Source of the DNA: Streptomyces sp. NBC_00523
GTDB lineage: Bacteria; Actinomycetota; Actinomycetes; Streptomycetales; Streptomycetaceae
Length of the DNA stretch: 64,000 nucleotides
Direction: 5' to 3'
NCBI RefSeq assembly: GCF_036346615.1
Contig: NZ_CP107836.1
Coordinates: forward strand, 434,001-498,000
Shown here: piece by piece, positions 16,077-24,641 of the stretch
How positions within the stretch are numbered: the stretch's first letter is position 1
How the letters are laid out: every line of letters starts with the position of its first letter
Made by a program: the position numbers and the translations under genes
Notes under the pieces: generated by a model
What the model saw: only the letters and a program-made list of their open reading frames with translations
What the model was told of the DNA's origin: nothing
Databases searched by the model: none

Positions 16077-16934
16077 ATGAGCGCCGCCACACCGAGGCCC
16101 ACCCGCCGCTTCGCCAGGGGCAGCGCCGTCCGCTACGTGCTGCTGTCGCTCGGCGCCGTCGCCTTCCTGTTCCCCTTCTACTACATGATCGTCGGCTCGC
16201 TGCGCGGGCAGACGGTCGGTGACCTGTCGGCCGCGGTCCCGTCCGGGCTGACCGGTGACAACTACGCGGCAGTCAACAGCGCGATCTCGCTGGGCCGGTC
16301 CCTGCTCAACTCGGGGATCATGACCATCGGGGTGCTGATCTGCACGCTGGTGTTCGGCGTGCTCGCCGGGTACGCGCTGGCGCAGCTGCGCTTCCGGGGC
16401 AAGGGGGCGGTCTTCGCGGCCCTCCTGCTCGTGCAGATGATCCCGTTCCAACTGCTGACGCTGCCGCTGTACGTGCTCGTCGTCCGCGACTACGGGCTCG
16501 GCGACAACTACCTGGGCATGATCCTGCCGTTCGCGATCAACTCGACGGCCGTGTTCCTGTTCCGCCAGTTCTTCGCGCAGATGCCGCAGTCGCTCTTCGA
16601 GGCGGCCCGCATCGACGGCGCGAGCGAGCTGCGCATCCTGTGGCGGATCGCGCTGCCGATGGCCCGGCCGGCCGTGCTGACCGCGCTGCTGCTGACGTTC
16701 ATCGGTCCGTGGAACGAGTTCCTGTGGCCGTTCCTCGTCACCAAGAACGCGGACATGCAGCCGCTGGCCGTCTCGCTCGCGAGCTTCCTCTCCAACCTTC
16801 AGGGCACGGTGGCCAACCCGGCCGGTGCCCTGCTGGCCGGCGCCTGTGTGCTGGCCCTCCCCGCGGTGGTCCTGTTCCTCCTGTTCCAGCGCCACTTCAC
16901 CTCTACCGACATCGATTCCGGAGTAAAGGGCTAA
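16077..16934 (+). CDS. Sugar ABC transporter permease (MalG-like)
   Basis: A 285-residue second permease with six helices, starting VRYVLLSLGAVAFLFPFYYM. The EAA loop reads SLFEAARIDGASELRILWRI, followed by ALPMARPAVLTALLLTFIGPWNEFLWP, the standard MalG/UgpE signature. With the preceding gene it forms the heterodimeric channel. It ends 5 bases before the GH130 gene, tying import directly to intracellular processing. Confidence 0.93.
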   Translation: MSAATPRPTRRFARGSAVRYVLLSLGAVAFLFPFYYMIVGSLRGQTVGDLSAAVPSGLTGDNYAAVNSAISLGRSLLNSGIMTIGVLICTLVFGVLAGYALAQLRFRGKGAVFAALLLVQMIPFQLLTLPLYVLVVRDYGLGDNYLGMILPFAINSTAVFLFRQFFAQMPQSLFEAARIDGASELRILWRIALPMARPAVLTALLLTFIGPWNEFLWPFLVTKNADMQPLAVSLASFLSNLQGTVANPAGALLAGACVLALPAVVLFLLFQRHFTSTDIDSGVKG

Positions 16935-16939
16935 TCGCC

Positions 16940-18019
16940 ATGAGCAACACCACCACCGCCACCCGCATCCCCTACCGCATGGTGCGCAAGGGTGTGGTCA
17001 TGTCCCCGCTGGCCGGAGAGGCGAACGAGGTCGAGGGTGTCCTGAACCCCGCCTCCGGCCGCACCCCGGACGGCACCCTGCACCTGCTGCCGCGCCTGGT
17101 CGCCGAGGGCAACGTCTCCCGCGTCGGCCTCGCCGAGGTGACCTTCGACGGGGCGGGCGTGCCGAACGGCGTCGAGCGCCGCGGCACCGTCCTCTCCCCC
17201 GACGAGGGCTGGGAGCGCGGCAAGAACAACGCCGGGGTCGAGGACCCGCGCGTCACCTGGATCCCGTCGCTCGGCAAGCACGTCATGAGCTACGTGGCCT
17301 ACGGCCCGCTCGGCCCGAAGCCGGCGCTCGCCGTGTCCGAGAGCCTCACCGACTGGACCCGCCTCGGCCCGATCCAGTTCGCCTACCAGCCGGACCTGGA
17401 CACCGACCTCAACCTCTTCCCGAACAAGGACGTCGTCCACTTCCCCGAGCCGGTCCCGGGCCCGGACGGCGAGCCGGCGTACGCGATGCTGCACCGCCCG
17501 ATGTGGGACCTGGGCTGGTTCCGCCCGGGTGAGGGCGTCCACCTGCCCGCCGGGGTCACCGACGAGCGGCCCGGCATCTGGATCAGCTACGTCCCGGCCG
17601 CCGAGGTGGAGGCCGACATCACCGCGCTGACCCGGCCGCGCGACCACCGCCTGCTGGCGCTGTCCGAGTTCCCCTGGGAGTCCCTGAAGATCGGCGGCGG
17701 CCCCGCCCCGATCCGGGTGCCCGAGGGCTGGCTGCTCATCCACCACGGCGTGTCGGGCTCCATCGAGGACCCGTGGGCGCAGAACCAGGACGTGTCGTAC
17801 GCGGCCGGCGCGATGATCCTCGACCCGGCCGACCCGTCCCGCGTCCTCGCCCGCTCCGACCAGCCGCTGATGGCGCCGGAGACCGAGGAGGAGCGCTCGG
17901 GCACCGTCCCGAACGTCGTCTTCCCCACGGCGATCGAGGAGATCGACGGCGAGCTGTACGTGTTCTACGGCATGGCCGACGCGCACATCGGCGTGGCCCT
18001 TCTGGAGCGCACGGCATGA
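16940..18019 (+). CDS. GH130-family mannoside phosphorylase or hydrolase
   Basis: A 359-residue cytoplasmic five-bladed propeller enzyme of glycoside hydrolase family 130. Diagnostic segments are NAGVEDPRVTWI (98-109), which carries the family's conserved Glu-Asp-Pro-Arg, then NLFPNKDVVHFPE (158-170), LKIGGGPAPIRVPEGWLLIHHG, and NVVFPTAIEE...LYVFYGMADAHIGVA at the end. Known GH130 members cleave beta-1,4- or beta-1,2-mannosides, mostly with phosphate to give alpha-mannose 1-phosphate; some are plain hydrolases. There is no signal peptide, so it acts on imported oligosaccharide. Phosphomannomutase at the operon end favours the phosphorylase reading. Its stop overlaps the next start. Confidence 0.88.
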   Translation: MSNTTTATRIPYRMVRKGVVMSPLAGEANEVEGVLNPASGRTPDGTLHLLPRLVAEGNVSRVGLAEVTFDGAGVPNGVERRGTVLSPDEGWERGKNNAGVEDPRVTWIPSLGKHVMSYVAYGPLGPKPALAVSESLTDWTRLGPIQFAYQPDLDTDLNLFPNKDVVHFPEPVPGPDGEPAYAMLHRPMWDLGWFRPGEGVHLPAGVTDERPGIWISYVPAAEVEADITALTRPRDHRLLALSEFPWESLKIGGGPAPIRVPEGWLLIHHGVSGSIEDPWAQNQDVSYAAGAMILDPADPSRVLARSDQPLMAPETEEERSGTVPNVVFPTAIEEIDGELYVFYGMADAHIGVALLERTA

Positions 18020-19236
18020 CGGACGGCGCCCTGGGCATCGGCCTGGCCGGCTGCGGCGGGTTCGCGGAGTTCGTCCTGGACGCGATCGCCGGGCTCCCCG
18101 GCCTGCGGCTCGCGGCGGTCGCCGACCCCTCGCGGGAGCGGTCCCGGCTGCTCGGTGAGCGGCACGGCGTCCCGGCGCTGGGTTCGCTGGACGAGCTCCT
18201 TCAGCGGGACGACGTGGCGGCCGTGCTGATCGCCACCCCGCCGGCCACCCATGCCGCGATGGCCACGGCCGCGCTGCGCGCGGGGCGCCACGTCTTCTGC
18301 GAGAAGCCTCTCGCCACCACGACCGAGGACGCCTCGGCGGTCGTCCACGAGGCACGGATCGCCGGGCGCGCCCTGGTCGTGGACCACGTACTGCGCTACA
18401 ACCCGCTGCTGCGGGCCGTCGAGCGGCTGACCGGGCGGGGGCTGCTCGCGCCGCCGCGCCGGTTCCTGTTCGAGAACGACGCGTCCGACGAGGACCTGGG
18501 CCCCGGCCACTGGTTCTGGGACCCGGCACACAGCGGCGGCATCTTCATCGAGCACGGCGTCCACTTCTTCGACGCCGCCCGGGCCCTCCTCGGCACCGAC
18601 CCGCTGAGCGTGCGGGCCACCGCGGTCGGCCGCCCCGGCGGCCCGGTCGACATGGTCAGCGCCGATGTGGTGCACCCCGGGGGCGTGCTCGCCTCGCACC
18701 TGCACTCCTTCACGCACGCCCATCGCGCCGAGCGGCAGCTGATGCGCCTGGACCACGGGTTCGCGGAGAGCCGGATCAGCGGCTGGATCCCCGTATACGC
18801 GGAGATCACGGCCTGGGTGGACGAGGAAGGCGCCCGCGCCTGGGAGGAGTTGCCGGGGCTGCGGGACGACCTGCTGGCCGTCGAAGGGTTCCGGCCCGGC
18901 GGCGGTGAGCGGATCACCGTGCGCGTGGAGCGGCACGCCGGGTCCGCCGCACCGGCCCGGGGCCGGGGCGAGGAGCGGACCGTGCCGCACCGGGTGACCG
19001 CGGTCCTCGACCTCGGCGGCGAACCGCGCAAGCCGTATGTGTACGCGCAGAGCGTGCGCGCGGCGATGGCCGACCTGGTGCGGGCGGCCCGGACCGGCGT
19101 GCCCCCGGTGGCCGGACCGGTCAGCGGTTTCGCGGCGGTCGCGGTCGCCGAGGCGGCCACGGTCGCCGCCGCGACCGGCGCCGAGCAGCACGTGCTGTCC
19201 CCCGGCCCGGCCCTCTTCGAAGGAGTCCCCGCATGA
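18016..19236 (+). CDS. Gfo/Idh/MocA-family oxidoreductase
   Basis: A 406-residue NAD(P)-dependent sugar oxidoreductase. The Rossmann domain begins IGLAGCGGFAEF, with VADPSRERS after strand 2 and LIATPPATHAAMATAALRAG. The hallmark EKP motif is at 96-98 (VFCEKPL), supplying the catalytic lysine. The C-terminal alpha/beta domain includes HSGGIFIEHGVHFFDAARALLG with the usual substrate-site histidines. It lies between GH130 and GH13 genes with ATGA overlaps on both sides, so it should act on the same imported sugar, perhaps oxidising or epimerising a hydroxyl. The substrate cannot be read from sequence. Confidence 0.88.
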   Translation: MTDGALGIGLAGCGGFAEFVLDAIAGLPGLRLAAVADPSRERSRLLGERHGVPALGSLDELLQRDDVAAVLIATPPATHAAMATAALRAGRHVFCEKPLATTTEDASAVVHEARIAGRALVVDHVLRYNPLLRAVERLTGRGLLAPPRRFLFENDASDEDLGPGHWFWDPAHSGGIFIEHGVHFFDAARALLGTDPLSVRATAVGRPGGPVDMVSADVVHPGGVLASHLHSFTHAHRAERQLMRLDHGFAESRISGWIPVYAEITAWVDEEGARAWEELPGLRDDLLAVEGFRPGGGERITVRVERHAGSAAPARGRGEERTVPHRVTAVLDLGGEPRKPYVYAQSVRAAMADLVRAARTGVPPVAGPVSGFAAVAVAEAATVAAATGAEQHVLSPGPALFEGVPA

Positions 19237-20840
19237 GCTGGTGGCAGGACATGGTCTGCTACGAGGTCTACCCCCGGGCCTTCGCCGACTCGGACGGGGA
19301 CGGCACGGGCGACCTGGCGGGCCTGACCGCGCGCCTGGAACACATCAGGGACCTGGGCGCGGACGCCGTGTGGTGCACCCCGTTCTACCCGTCCCCGCTG
19401 GCCGACGGCGGCTACGACATCGCGGACTACACGGGGGTCGCCCCGGACCTGGGGACGGACGCGGACGCCGGGCGGCTGACCGCCCGCGCCCATGAGCTGG
19501 GCCTCAAGCTCATCGTGGACCTCGTCCCGAACCACACGTCGGACCGCCACCCGTGGTTCCTGGACGCGCTCGCGGCGGGCCCGGGATCGGCGGAGCGGGA
19601 GAGGTACCTGTTCCGGGCGGGCCGGGGCGCGGCGGGCGAACTGCCGCCGAACGACTGGCAGTCGGCGTTCGGCGGGCCCGCCTGGACGCGGGTCGCGGAC
19701 GGCGAGTGGTACTGCCATCTGCACGCCCCCGAGCAGCCCGACCTGAACTGGCGCGACCCGAAGGTGCGGGACGCGTTCATGGAGGTTCTGCGCCACTGGC
19801 TCGACCGGGGTGTGGACGGCTTCCGGGTGGACGTTGCGCACGCCCTGTTCAAGGCGGAGGGCCTGCCGGACGCGGGGCCCGGGCAGCACACCGACCCGCT
19901 GCGCAACCACCTGATGCCGTACTACGACCAGGAGGAGCTGCACCCGCTGTACCGCGAGTGGCGGGCGCTCCTCGACACCCATCCGGCGCCCCCGGGTGCG
20001 GTGGCGCCGCACGACCGGGTGATGGTCGCGGAGTCGGCCGTCTTCGATCCGGCGCGGCTGGGCCGCTACATCCGGCCCGACGAGATGCACCAGGCGTTCA
20101 ACTTCGCCTTCCTGGAAGCGGCGTGGGACGCGGCGGAGCTGCGCCGCGTCATCGACGACTCGTTCGGTGTGCCGGGCGCGGCCGTCACCTGGCTGCTCTC
20201 CAGCCATGACGCGGTGCGTCCGGTCACCCGGTACGGCTCGCTCGCGCGGGCCCGCGCCGCCGCGCTGCTGATGCTGGCGCTGCCGGGCTCCGCGTACCTC
20301 TACCAGGGCGAGGAGCTGGGCCTTCCCCAGGCCGAGGTGCCGGCCGACCGCATCCTCGATCCGCTGTGGGAGCGGTCCGGACGCACCGAGCGCGGGCGCG
20401 ACGGGGCGCGGGTGCCGCTGCCGTGGTCCGGCGCGCAAGCCCCGTACGGCTTCACCACGGCGGATGCCGGGGCCACCTGGCTGCCGCAGCCCGAGGGCTG
20501 GGCCGGGCTCACCGTCGCCGCGCAGGAGTCGGACCCCGGCTCGACCCTCGCCCTGTACCGGGCGGCGCTGCGGCTGCGGCGCGCCCATCCGGCCCCGGAT
20601 CCGGCGGCGCCGCCCGTCTGGCTCTCGGAGCCGGGCGTGCCCGTCCTGGCCTTCCGCCGCGGCGAGCTGGTGTGCGCCGTCAATCTGGGCGCCGGGCCCG
20701 TACGTACGCCCGGCCGCCCGCTGCTCAGCAGTGGACCGCTCGACGGGGACTTGCTGCCGCCCGACACGGCCGTGTGGTTCCTCGCCCCGCCCTCTTCCCG
20801 TACCGCCCCTGGAGACACCGATGACGACGCCCGTGACTGA
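19233..20840 (+). CDS. GH13 alpha-glucosidase-type hydrolase
   Basis: A 535-residue intracellular alpha-amylase-family enzyme, in length and order like oligo-1,6-glucosidase or alpha-glucosidase. It opens with WWQDMVCYEVYPRAFADSDGDGTGDLAG. Region I is VDLVPNHTSD (96-104), region II GFRVDVAHALF with the nucleophile D200, region III VMVAESAVF with acid/base E267, and region IV SSHDAVR with D326. All three catalytic carboxylates are present. It has no signal peptide, so it processes an imported alpha-glucoside. Its start overlaps the oxidoreductase stop, and its last 20 bases overlap the phosphomannomutase gene. The pairing of an alpha-glucosidase with GH130 suggests a mixed glucose/mannose oligosaccharide. 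Confidence 0.9.
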   Translation: MSWWQDMVCYEVYPRAFADSDGDGTGDLAGLTARLEHIRDLGADAVWCTPFYPSPLADGGYDIADYTGVAPDLGTDADAGRLTARAHELGLKLIVDLVPNHTSDRHPWFLDALAAGPGSAERERYLFRAGRGAAGELPPNDWQSAFGGPAWTRVADGEWYCHLHAPEQPDLNWRDPKVRDAFMEVLRHWLDRGVDGFRVDVAHALFKAEGLPDAGPGQHTDPLRNHLMPYYDQEELHPLYREWRALLDTHPAPPGAVAPHDRVMVAESAVFDPARLGRYIRPDEMHQAFNFAFLEAAWDAAELRRVIDDSFGVPGAAVTWLLSSHDAVRPVTRYGSLARARAAALLMLALPGSAYLYQGEELGLPQAEVPADRILDPLWERSGRTERGRDGARVPLPWSGAQAPYGFTTADAGATWLPQPEGWAGLTVAAQESDPGSTLALYRAALRLRRAHPAPDPAAPPVWLSEPGVPVLAFRRGELVCAVNLGAGPVRTPGRPLLSSGPLDGDLLPPDTAVWFLAPPSSRTAPGDTDDDARD

Positions 20841-22212
20841 ACCGACGCCCCGGACCGACCTGTCGGGGCTCGTCAAGGCGTACGACGTACGCGGTGTGGT
20901 GCCGGACCAGTGGGACGGGACGACGGCGGAGCTGTTCGGTGCCGCGTTCGTCCGGGTCACCGGTGCGGACGCGATCGTGACGGGGCACGACATGCGGCCC
21001 TCCTCCCCCGGTCTTGCCCGGGCGTTCGCGCGGGGCGCCACGGCGCGGGGCGCCGACGTCACGGAGATCGGGCTGTGCTCGACGGACCAGCTGTACTACG
21101 CGTCGGGTTCACTGGGCCTTGCCGGCGCGATGTTCACCGCCTCGCACAACCCGGCCCGGTACAACGGCATCAAGCTGTGCCGGGCCGGTGCGGAGCCGGT
21201 GGGGCAGGACACCGGTCTCGCGGAGATCCGGTCGCTCGTGGAGCGGTGGACGGAAGAGGGCGCACCGGCCCCGGCCGCCCGCGCGGGTGCCGTCACCGGC
21301 CGGGACACCCTGGCGGGGTACTCCGCGTATCTGCACTCCCTGGTGGACCTGTCCGCGATCCGCCCGCTGAAGGTGGTGGTGGACGCGGGCAACGGCATGG
21401 GCGGCCACACGGTCCCGACGGTGCTCGCGGGGCTGCCGCTGACGGTGGTGGAGATGTACTTCGAGCTGGACGGCACGTTTCCGAACCACGAGGCCAATCC
21501 GCTGGAACCGGCCAACATCGTGGACCTGCGGGCGCGGGTGCGCGCCGAGGGCGCCGATCTCGGGCTGGCCTTCGACGGCGACGCGGACCGCTGCTTCGTC
21601 GTGGACGAGAACGGCGACCCGGTCTCCCCGTCGGCGATCACGGCCCTGGTCGCCTCGCGCGAGCTGGCGCGGCACCCGGGCGCGACCGTCATCCACAACC
21701 TCATCACCTCGCGCGCGGTGCCGGAGGTGATCCGTGCGGCGGGCGGCACCCCGGTCCGTACCCGGGTCGGCCACTCGTTCATCAAGGCCGAAATGGCCCG
21801 CACCGGGGCGGTGTTCGGCGGTGAGCACTCCGCGCACTACTACTTCCGCGACTTCTGGAACGCGGATACGGGCATGCTGGCCGCGCTCCACGTGCTCGCC
21901 GCGCTCGGCGGCCAGGACGGCCCGCTGTCCGCGCTGACCAGCCGCTTCGAGCGGTACGCCGCGTCGGGCGAGATCAACTCCACGGTCACCGACCAGGCCG
22001 CCCGCACGGCAGCGGTCCGCGCGGCGTGGGAGTCCCGCCCCGGCGTCACGGCCGACACCCTGGACGGGCTCACCGTCAGCGGCACGGACTGGTGGTTCAA
22101 CCTCCGCCCGTCCAACACGGAACCGCTGCTGCGGCTCAACGTGGAGGCGAGTACCGGGGAGTTGATGGCCCGGGTCCGGGACGAGGTGCTGGCGACGGTG
22201 CGCGAGGCCTGA
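20821..22212 (+). CDS. manB: Phosphomannomutase/phosphoglucomutase
   Basis: A 463-residue alpha-D-phosphohexomutase. The phosphorylated serine is S108 in FTASHNPARYNG. The metal-binding loop is FDGDADR (251-257, D252/D254/D256). The sugar-binding loop is GEHSAHYYFRDFW, the GEHS form typical of PMM/PGM enzymes. The phosphate-binding loop RPSNTEP is near the C-terminus. It interconverts mannose 1-phosphate and mannose 6-phosphate, and often the glucose isomers. It is the last gene of the operon that starts at the LacI-type regulator, and overlaps the GH13 gene by 20 bases. This position fits conversion of phosphorolysis product into glycolysis; a role in GDP-mannose supply is the alternative. 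Confidence 0.88.
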   Translation: MTTPVTEPTPRTDLSGLVKAYDVRGVVPDQWDGTTAELFGAAFVRVTGADAIVTGHDMRPSSPGLARAFARGATARGADVTEIGLCSTDQLYYASGSLGLAGAMFTASHNPARYNGIKLCRAGAEPVGQDTGLAEIRSLVERWTEEGAPAPAARAGAVTGRDTLAGYSAYLHSLVDLSAIRPLKVVVDAGNGMGGHTVPTVLAGLPLTVVEMYFELDGTFPNHEANPLEPANIVDLRARVRAEGADLGLAFDGDADRCFVVDENGDPVSPSAITALVASRELARHPGATVIHNLITSRAVPEVIRAAGGTPVRTRVGHSFIKAEMARTGAVFGGEHSAHYYFRDFWNADTGMLAALHVLAALGGQDGPLSALTSRFERYAASGEINSTVTDQAARTAAVRAAWESRPGVTADTLDGLTVSGTDWWFNLRPSNTEPLLRLNVEASTGELMARVRDEVLATVREA

Positions 22213-22239
22213 CGGACACCGCCGGGCACAATGCGGGCC

Positions 22240-22635
22240 ATGAGCCTGCACTACGAAGTCGTCTTCACCTGCTTCCTCCGCGCGGACACGCCCGCCCCGG
22301 TACTGGACGCCCTGCGGTGGCACCTCGGCCTGACCGAGGAGCCACCGCAGGGGCACGGCGGGGGTGAGTACGCGTATCCGCTGCTCACCCCGGACCCGCA
22401 CAGCCGTCTGCCCGGCGGCGACTTCGCGTCCCTGCGCCTCCAGGACGAGGGGTGGGGCCTGTACAGCCGCAACTACTGGCTGGACGACGACATGGGCGAA
22501 CTGGTCACCGTTCTGGACCTGCTGGCCCCGCACGTCGCGAGCCCCTGCTTCGGCGGCTGCTTCCGGGAGGAGTACGACACCGAGCCGACGCTCTTCACGT
22601 TCCGGGACGGCACCTACGGCCCGCTGAAACCGTGA
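22240..22635 (+). CDS. Hypothetical protein
   Basis: A 131-residue soluble protein beginning MSLHYEVVFTCFLRADTP. It is acidic and rich in aromatic residues (SLRLQDEGWGLYSRNYWLDDDMGEL), with cysteines in SPCFGGCFREEY and an ending LFTFRDGTYGPLKP. I do not recognise a family. The alternative ATG at 22231 would add three residues. It starts 27 bases after the phosphomannomutase stop, so it may be read from the same transcript, but nothing in it suggests sugar metabolism. Confidence 0.55.
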   Translation: MSLHYEVVFTCFLRADTPAPVLDALRWHLGLTEEPPQGHGGGEYAYPLLTPDPHSRLPGGDFASLRLQDEGWGLYSRNYWLDDDMGELVTVLDLLAPHVASPCFGGCFREEYDTEPTLFTFRDGTYGPLKP

Positions 22636-22647
22636 CGGCCGCGCCGG

Positions 22648-23163
22648 TCAGCCGGCGTCGTCCGTCAGGGTGATGGTGAGGGTGTCCTCGTCGCGGGTGA
22701 GGTGCTCGATGGTGACCGAGCCCTCCGCGCCGTTGTAGGCGCCGGTGCCCCCGGTGACGGCGAACTCGTGCGTCCAGCGGCGTGAGTCGAGGGGCAGTTC
22801 GGTCACGGCGGGGAGCGGGCGCTGGAAGGCGGTGGAGGCCGTGATCATGCCGTCGGTGAGGGCCAGGACGAGCGTCGCCATGACGAAGGAGCCGTCGGGG
22901 CCCACGGTGACGGGCAGGCAGTGCGCGTTCTCGGTGCCGACGGCGCGGCCCTCGGCGTCCGTCAGGTCGTAGCGGACGTAGTACGGGACGCCGACGGTCA
23001 GGACGTCCGGAATGTTGGCGCCGGTGCGCCTGCCGTGCAGGGTGAGCTGCCGGTCGGCCCTCCGTGCCGCGTGGGCGGTTCCGGCCGCTCCGGCCACCAG
23101 TCCGCCGGTGATCGTCGCCGCCGAGGTCAGTCGCATCATGCTTCTGCGGTCCATGCGGGTCAT
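22648..23163 (-). CDS. Secreted allene oxide cyclase-like barrel protein
   Basis: A 171-residue exported protein. The N-terminus MTRMDRRSMMRLTSAATITGGLVAGAAGTAHA has a twin arginine and an AxA cleavage site, so Tat or Sec export is likely. The mature region is a small beta-barrel type: QLTLHGRRTGANIPDVLTVG, VRYDLTDAEGRAVGT, and the telling FAVTGGTGAYNGAEGSVTIEHL strand pair seen in allene-oxide-cyclase-like and dirigent-like bacterial proteins. Function in bacteria is unknown. ATG 23163 is preferred over an upstream start at 23211 because the signal peptide then has normal form. Confidence 0.6.
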   Translation of the reverse strand: MTRMDRRSMMRLTSAATITGGLVAGAAGTAHAARRADRQLTLHGRRTGANIPDVLTVGVPYYVRYDLTDAEGRAVGTENAHCLPVTVGPDGSFVMATLVLALTDGMITASTAFQRPLPAVTELPLDSRRWTHEFAVTGGTGAYNGAEGSVTIEHLTRDEDTLTITLTDDAG

Positions 23164-23296
23164 CCCGTGCCTCACACCCTTGCTCGTCTCCTGCGCGGTG
23201 CGCGTTCGCACCCCACGGGTAACGGCGCCCGGGCCCGGAACGGATCGCCCTCCGCCGGAAGATCACCGGAACGCACGAGCCCCCTAGGCTTACGGG

Positions 23297-23746
23297 GTGG
23301 AGATAACCGTACGAACCGCCGCCGCGCCGGACCTTCCCGCGCTGCTCGCCCTCTACCGCGAGCTGAACCCCGACGACCCCGCCCTGTCGCCGGAGACGGC
23401 CCGGGCCGGGTGGGAGCGCATCGCGGCGCAGCAGGGGCGGACCGTTCTCGTCGCGGAGGCCGGCGGGGCCGTCGTCGGGACGGCCGACTGCATCGTCATG
23501 CCGAACCTGACCCGGGGCGGCCGGGGCATCCTCTTCGTGGAGAACGTGGTGGTCGCCGGGGCGGGCCGCCGCCGAGGCGTCGGGCGGCGGTTGCTGGACG
23601 CGGTGGTGGGCCTCGCGGAGGAGGCGGGCTGCTACAAGGTGCAGCTCCTCGCCGCCGATGACGCGTACGTCCACACGTTCTACGCGTCGTGCGGCTTCGA
23701 GCCGCGGGCCCAGGGCTTCCGGCGCTACCTCGCGCGCGAGGCGTGA
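23297..23746 (+). CDS. GNAT-family N-acetyltransferase
   Basis: A 149-residue acetyl-CoA-dependent acetyltransferase starting at GTG 23297 (MEITVRTAAAPDLPALLALY). The acetyl-CoA site is GAGRRRGVGRRLLDAVVGLAEE, preceded by the strand FVENVVV. The C-terminal motif is YVHTFYASCGFEPRAQGFRRYL, the usual 'xxFYxxxGF' of GNAT proteins. Substrate unknown. It converges on the TetR gene 13 bases away. Confidence 0.88.
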   Translation: MEITVRTAAAPDLPALLALYRELNPDDPALSPETARAGWERIAAQQGRTVLVAEAGGAVVGTADCIVMPNLTRGGRGILFVENVVVAGAGRRRGVGRRLLDAVVGLAEEAGCYKVQLLAADDAYVHTFYASCGFEPRAQGFRRYLAREA

Positions 23747-23759
23747 CCCGTGGCGCCGC

Positions 23760-24419
23760 TCAGCCGTCGGCGCCGAAGCGGTCCGGGGCCAGCGTCTTGA
23801 GCAGGGCGTTGACCACCAGGTCCGTCGAGGCGGCCATGTCCACGGCGCCGGGGGCCAGCAGCCATTGGACCTGGAGGCCGTCCATCACGGCGATGACGGC
23901 GTTGGCCGCGTGCTCGACCTCGCCCGTCCCGTCGTCGGGGAGGCCGCACACCTCGCGGAGCGCGTCGGCGACGAAACCCCGCAGTCCGTCGTAGCGGTCC
24001 CGGAAGTAGTCCTGGGCGGGGTGGTCGTCCGTGACGGACTCCGCCGACAGGACGGCGTACAGGCGGACGATGCCCTCGCGTTCGGCGTTGCGGGTCGCCG
24101 TGTCGACCAGGTGGCGCAGGAACGCCAGGCCCTGCGGGCGGTCCGGGCCCAGCTGCTGGATGTCCGACTCGTCGCGCAGTTCGAGGACGCTGGTGAGCAG
24201 GAGCGCCTTGGACCGGAAGTAGTGCAGGACACCGGCCTGGGTGAGGCCGACCCGGTCGGCGATCTCGGCGAGCGAGGCATTGTTGTAGCCACGGGCCGCG
24301 AAGGTGTCCATCGCGATGTGCAGGATGTCCCGTTGCCGCTGCTGGGCTTCCGGGCTCCGGGGCGTGCGGGGCTTGGCCGACCGGCCGGACCTGCGTGCTG
24401 ACTGGTTGCTCACCGGCAC
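23760..24419 (-). CDS. TetR-family transcriptional regulator
   Basis: A 219-residue repressor. A basic tail precedes the DNA-binding domain, RQRDILHIAMDTFAARGYNNA then SLAEIADRVGLTQAGVLHYFRSK (about 28-75). The large helical ligand domain includes RDYFRDRYDGLRGFVADAL-like segments and AVIAVMDGLQVQWLL, common in the TetR_C_6 group. It is transcribed away from the secreted GH30 glycosidase, and the 222-base gap between them carries the CCACTTA repeats. It therefore probably represses the glycosidase, itself, or both. A role in the neighbouring GNAT gene is less likely. Confidence 0.88.
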   Translation of the reverse strand: MPVSNQSARRSGRSAKPRTPRSPEAQQRQRDILHIAMDTFAARGYNNASLAEIADRVGLTQAGVLHYFRSKALLLTSVLELRDESDIQQLGPDRPQGLAFLRHLVDTATRNAEREGIVRLYAVLSAESVTDDHPAQDYFRDRYDGLRGFVADALREVCGLPDDGTGEVEHAANAVIAVMDGLQVQWLLAPGAVDMAASTDLVVNALLKTLAPDRFGADG

Positions 24420-24517
24420 AGCTTAGACCGGCGGGAACGGGGGTCAACGGGGGCGTCAGGGCCGCTGAACCGGGGGCCGCGGGCGCGCGGAAACCGCCCG
24501 CACCAATGCGCGCACGA

Positions 24518-24539
24518 CCACTTACTAACCACTTAGTGG
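24518..24539. promoter_or_regulatory. CCACTTA direct repeats and overlapping dyads in TetR-GH30 gap
   Basis: CCACTTA occurs at 24518-24524 and again at 24529-24535, exactly 11 bases (one helical turn) apart. The region also holds the dyads ACTAA-ccac-TTAGT (24524-24537) and CCACT-t-AGTGG (24529-24539). The cluster is AT-richer than its surroundings and lies in the divergent intergenic region, as expected of a TetR operator. Confidence 0.65.
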
Positions 24540-24641
24540 GTGTGCTTTCATATCGCCGTCGTCCACGGAGCCCGCGCCCTGACACGGTGTCCGAGGGACG
24601 CGCCATGTCCTCCCCCAGGCATGACCGAAGGAGAGCCGCAC

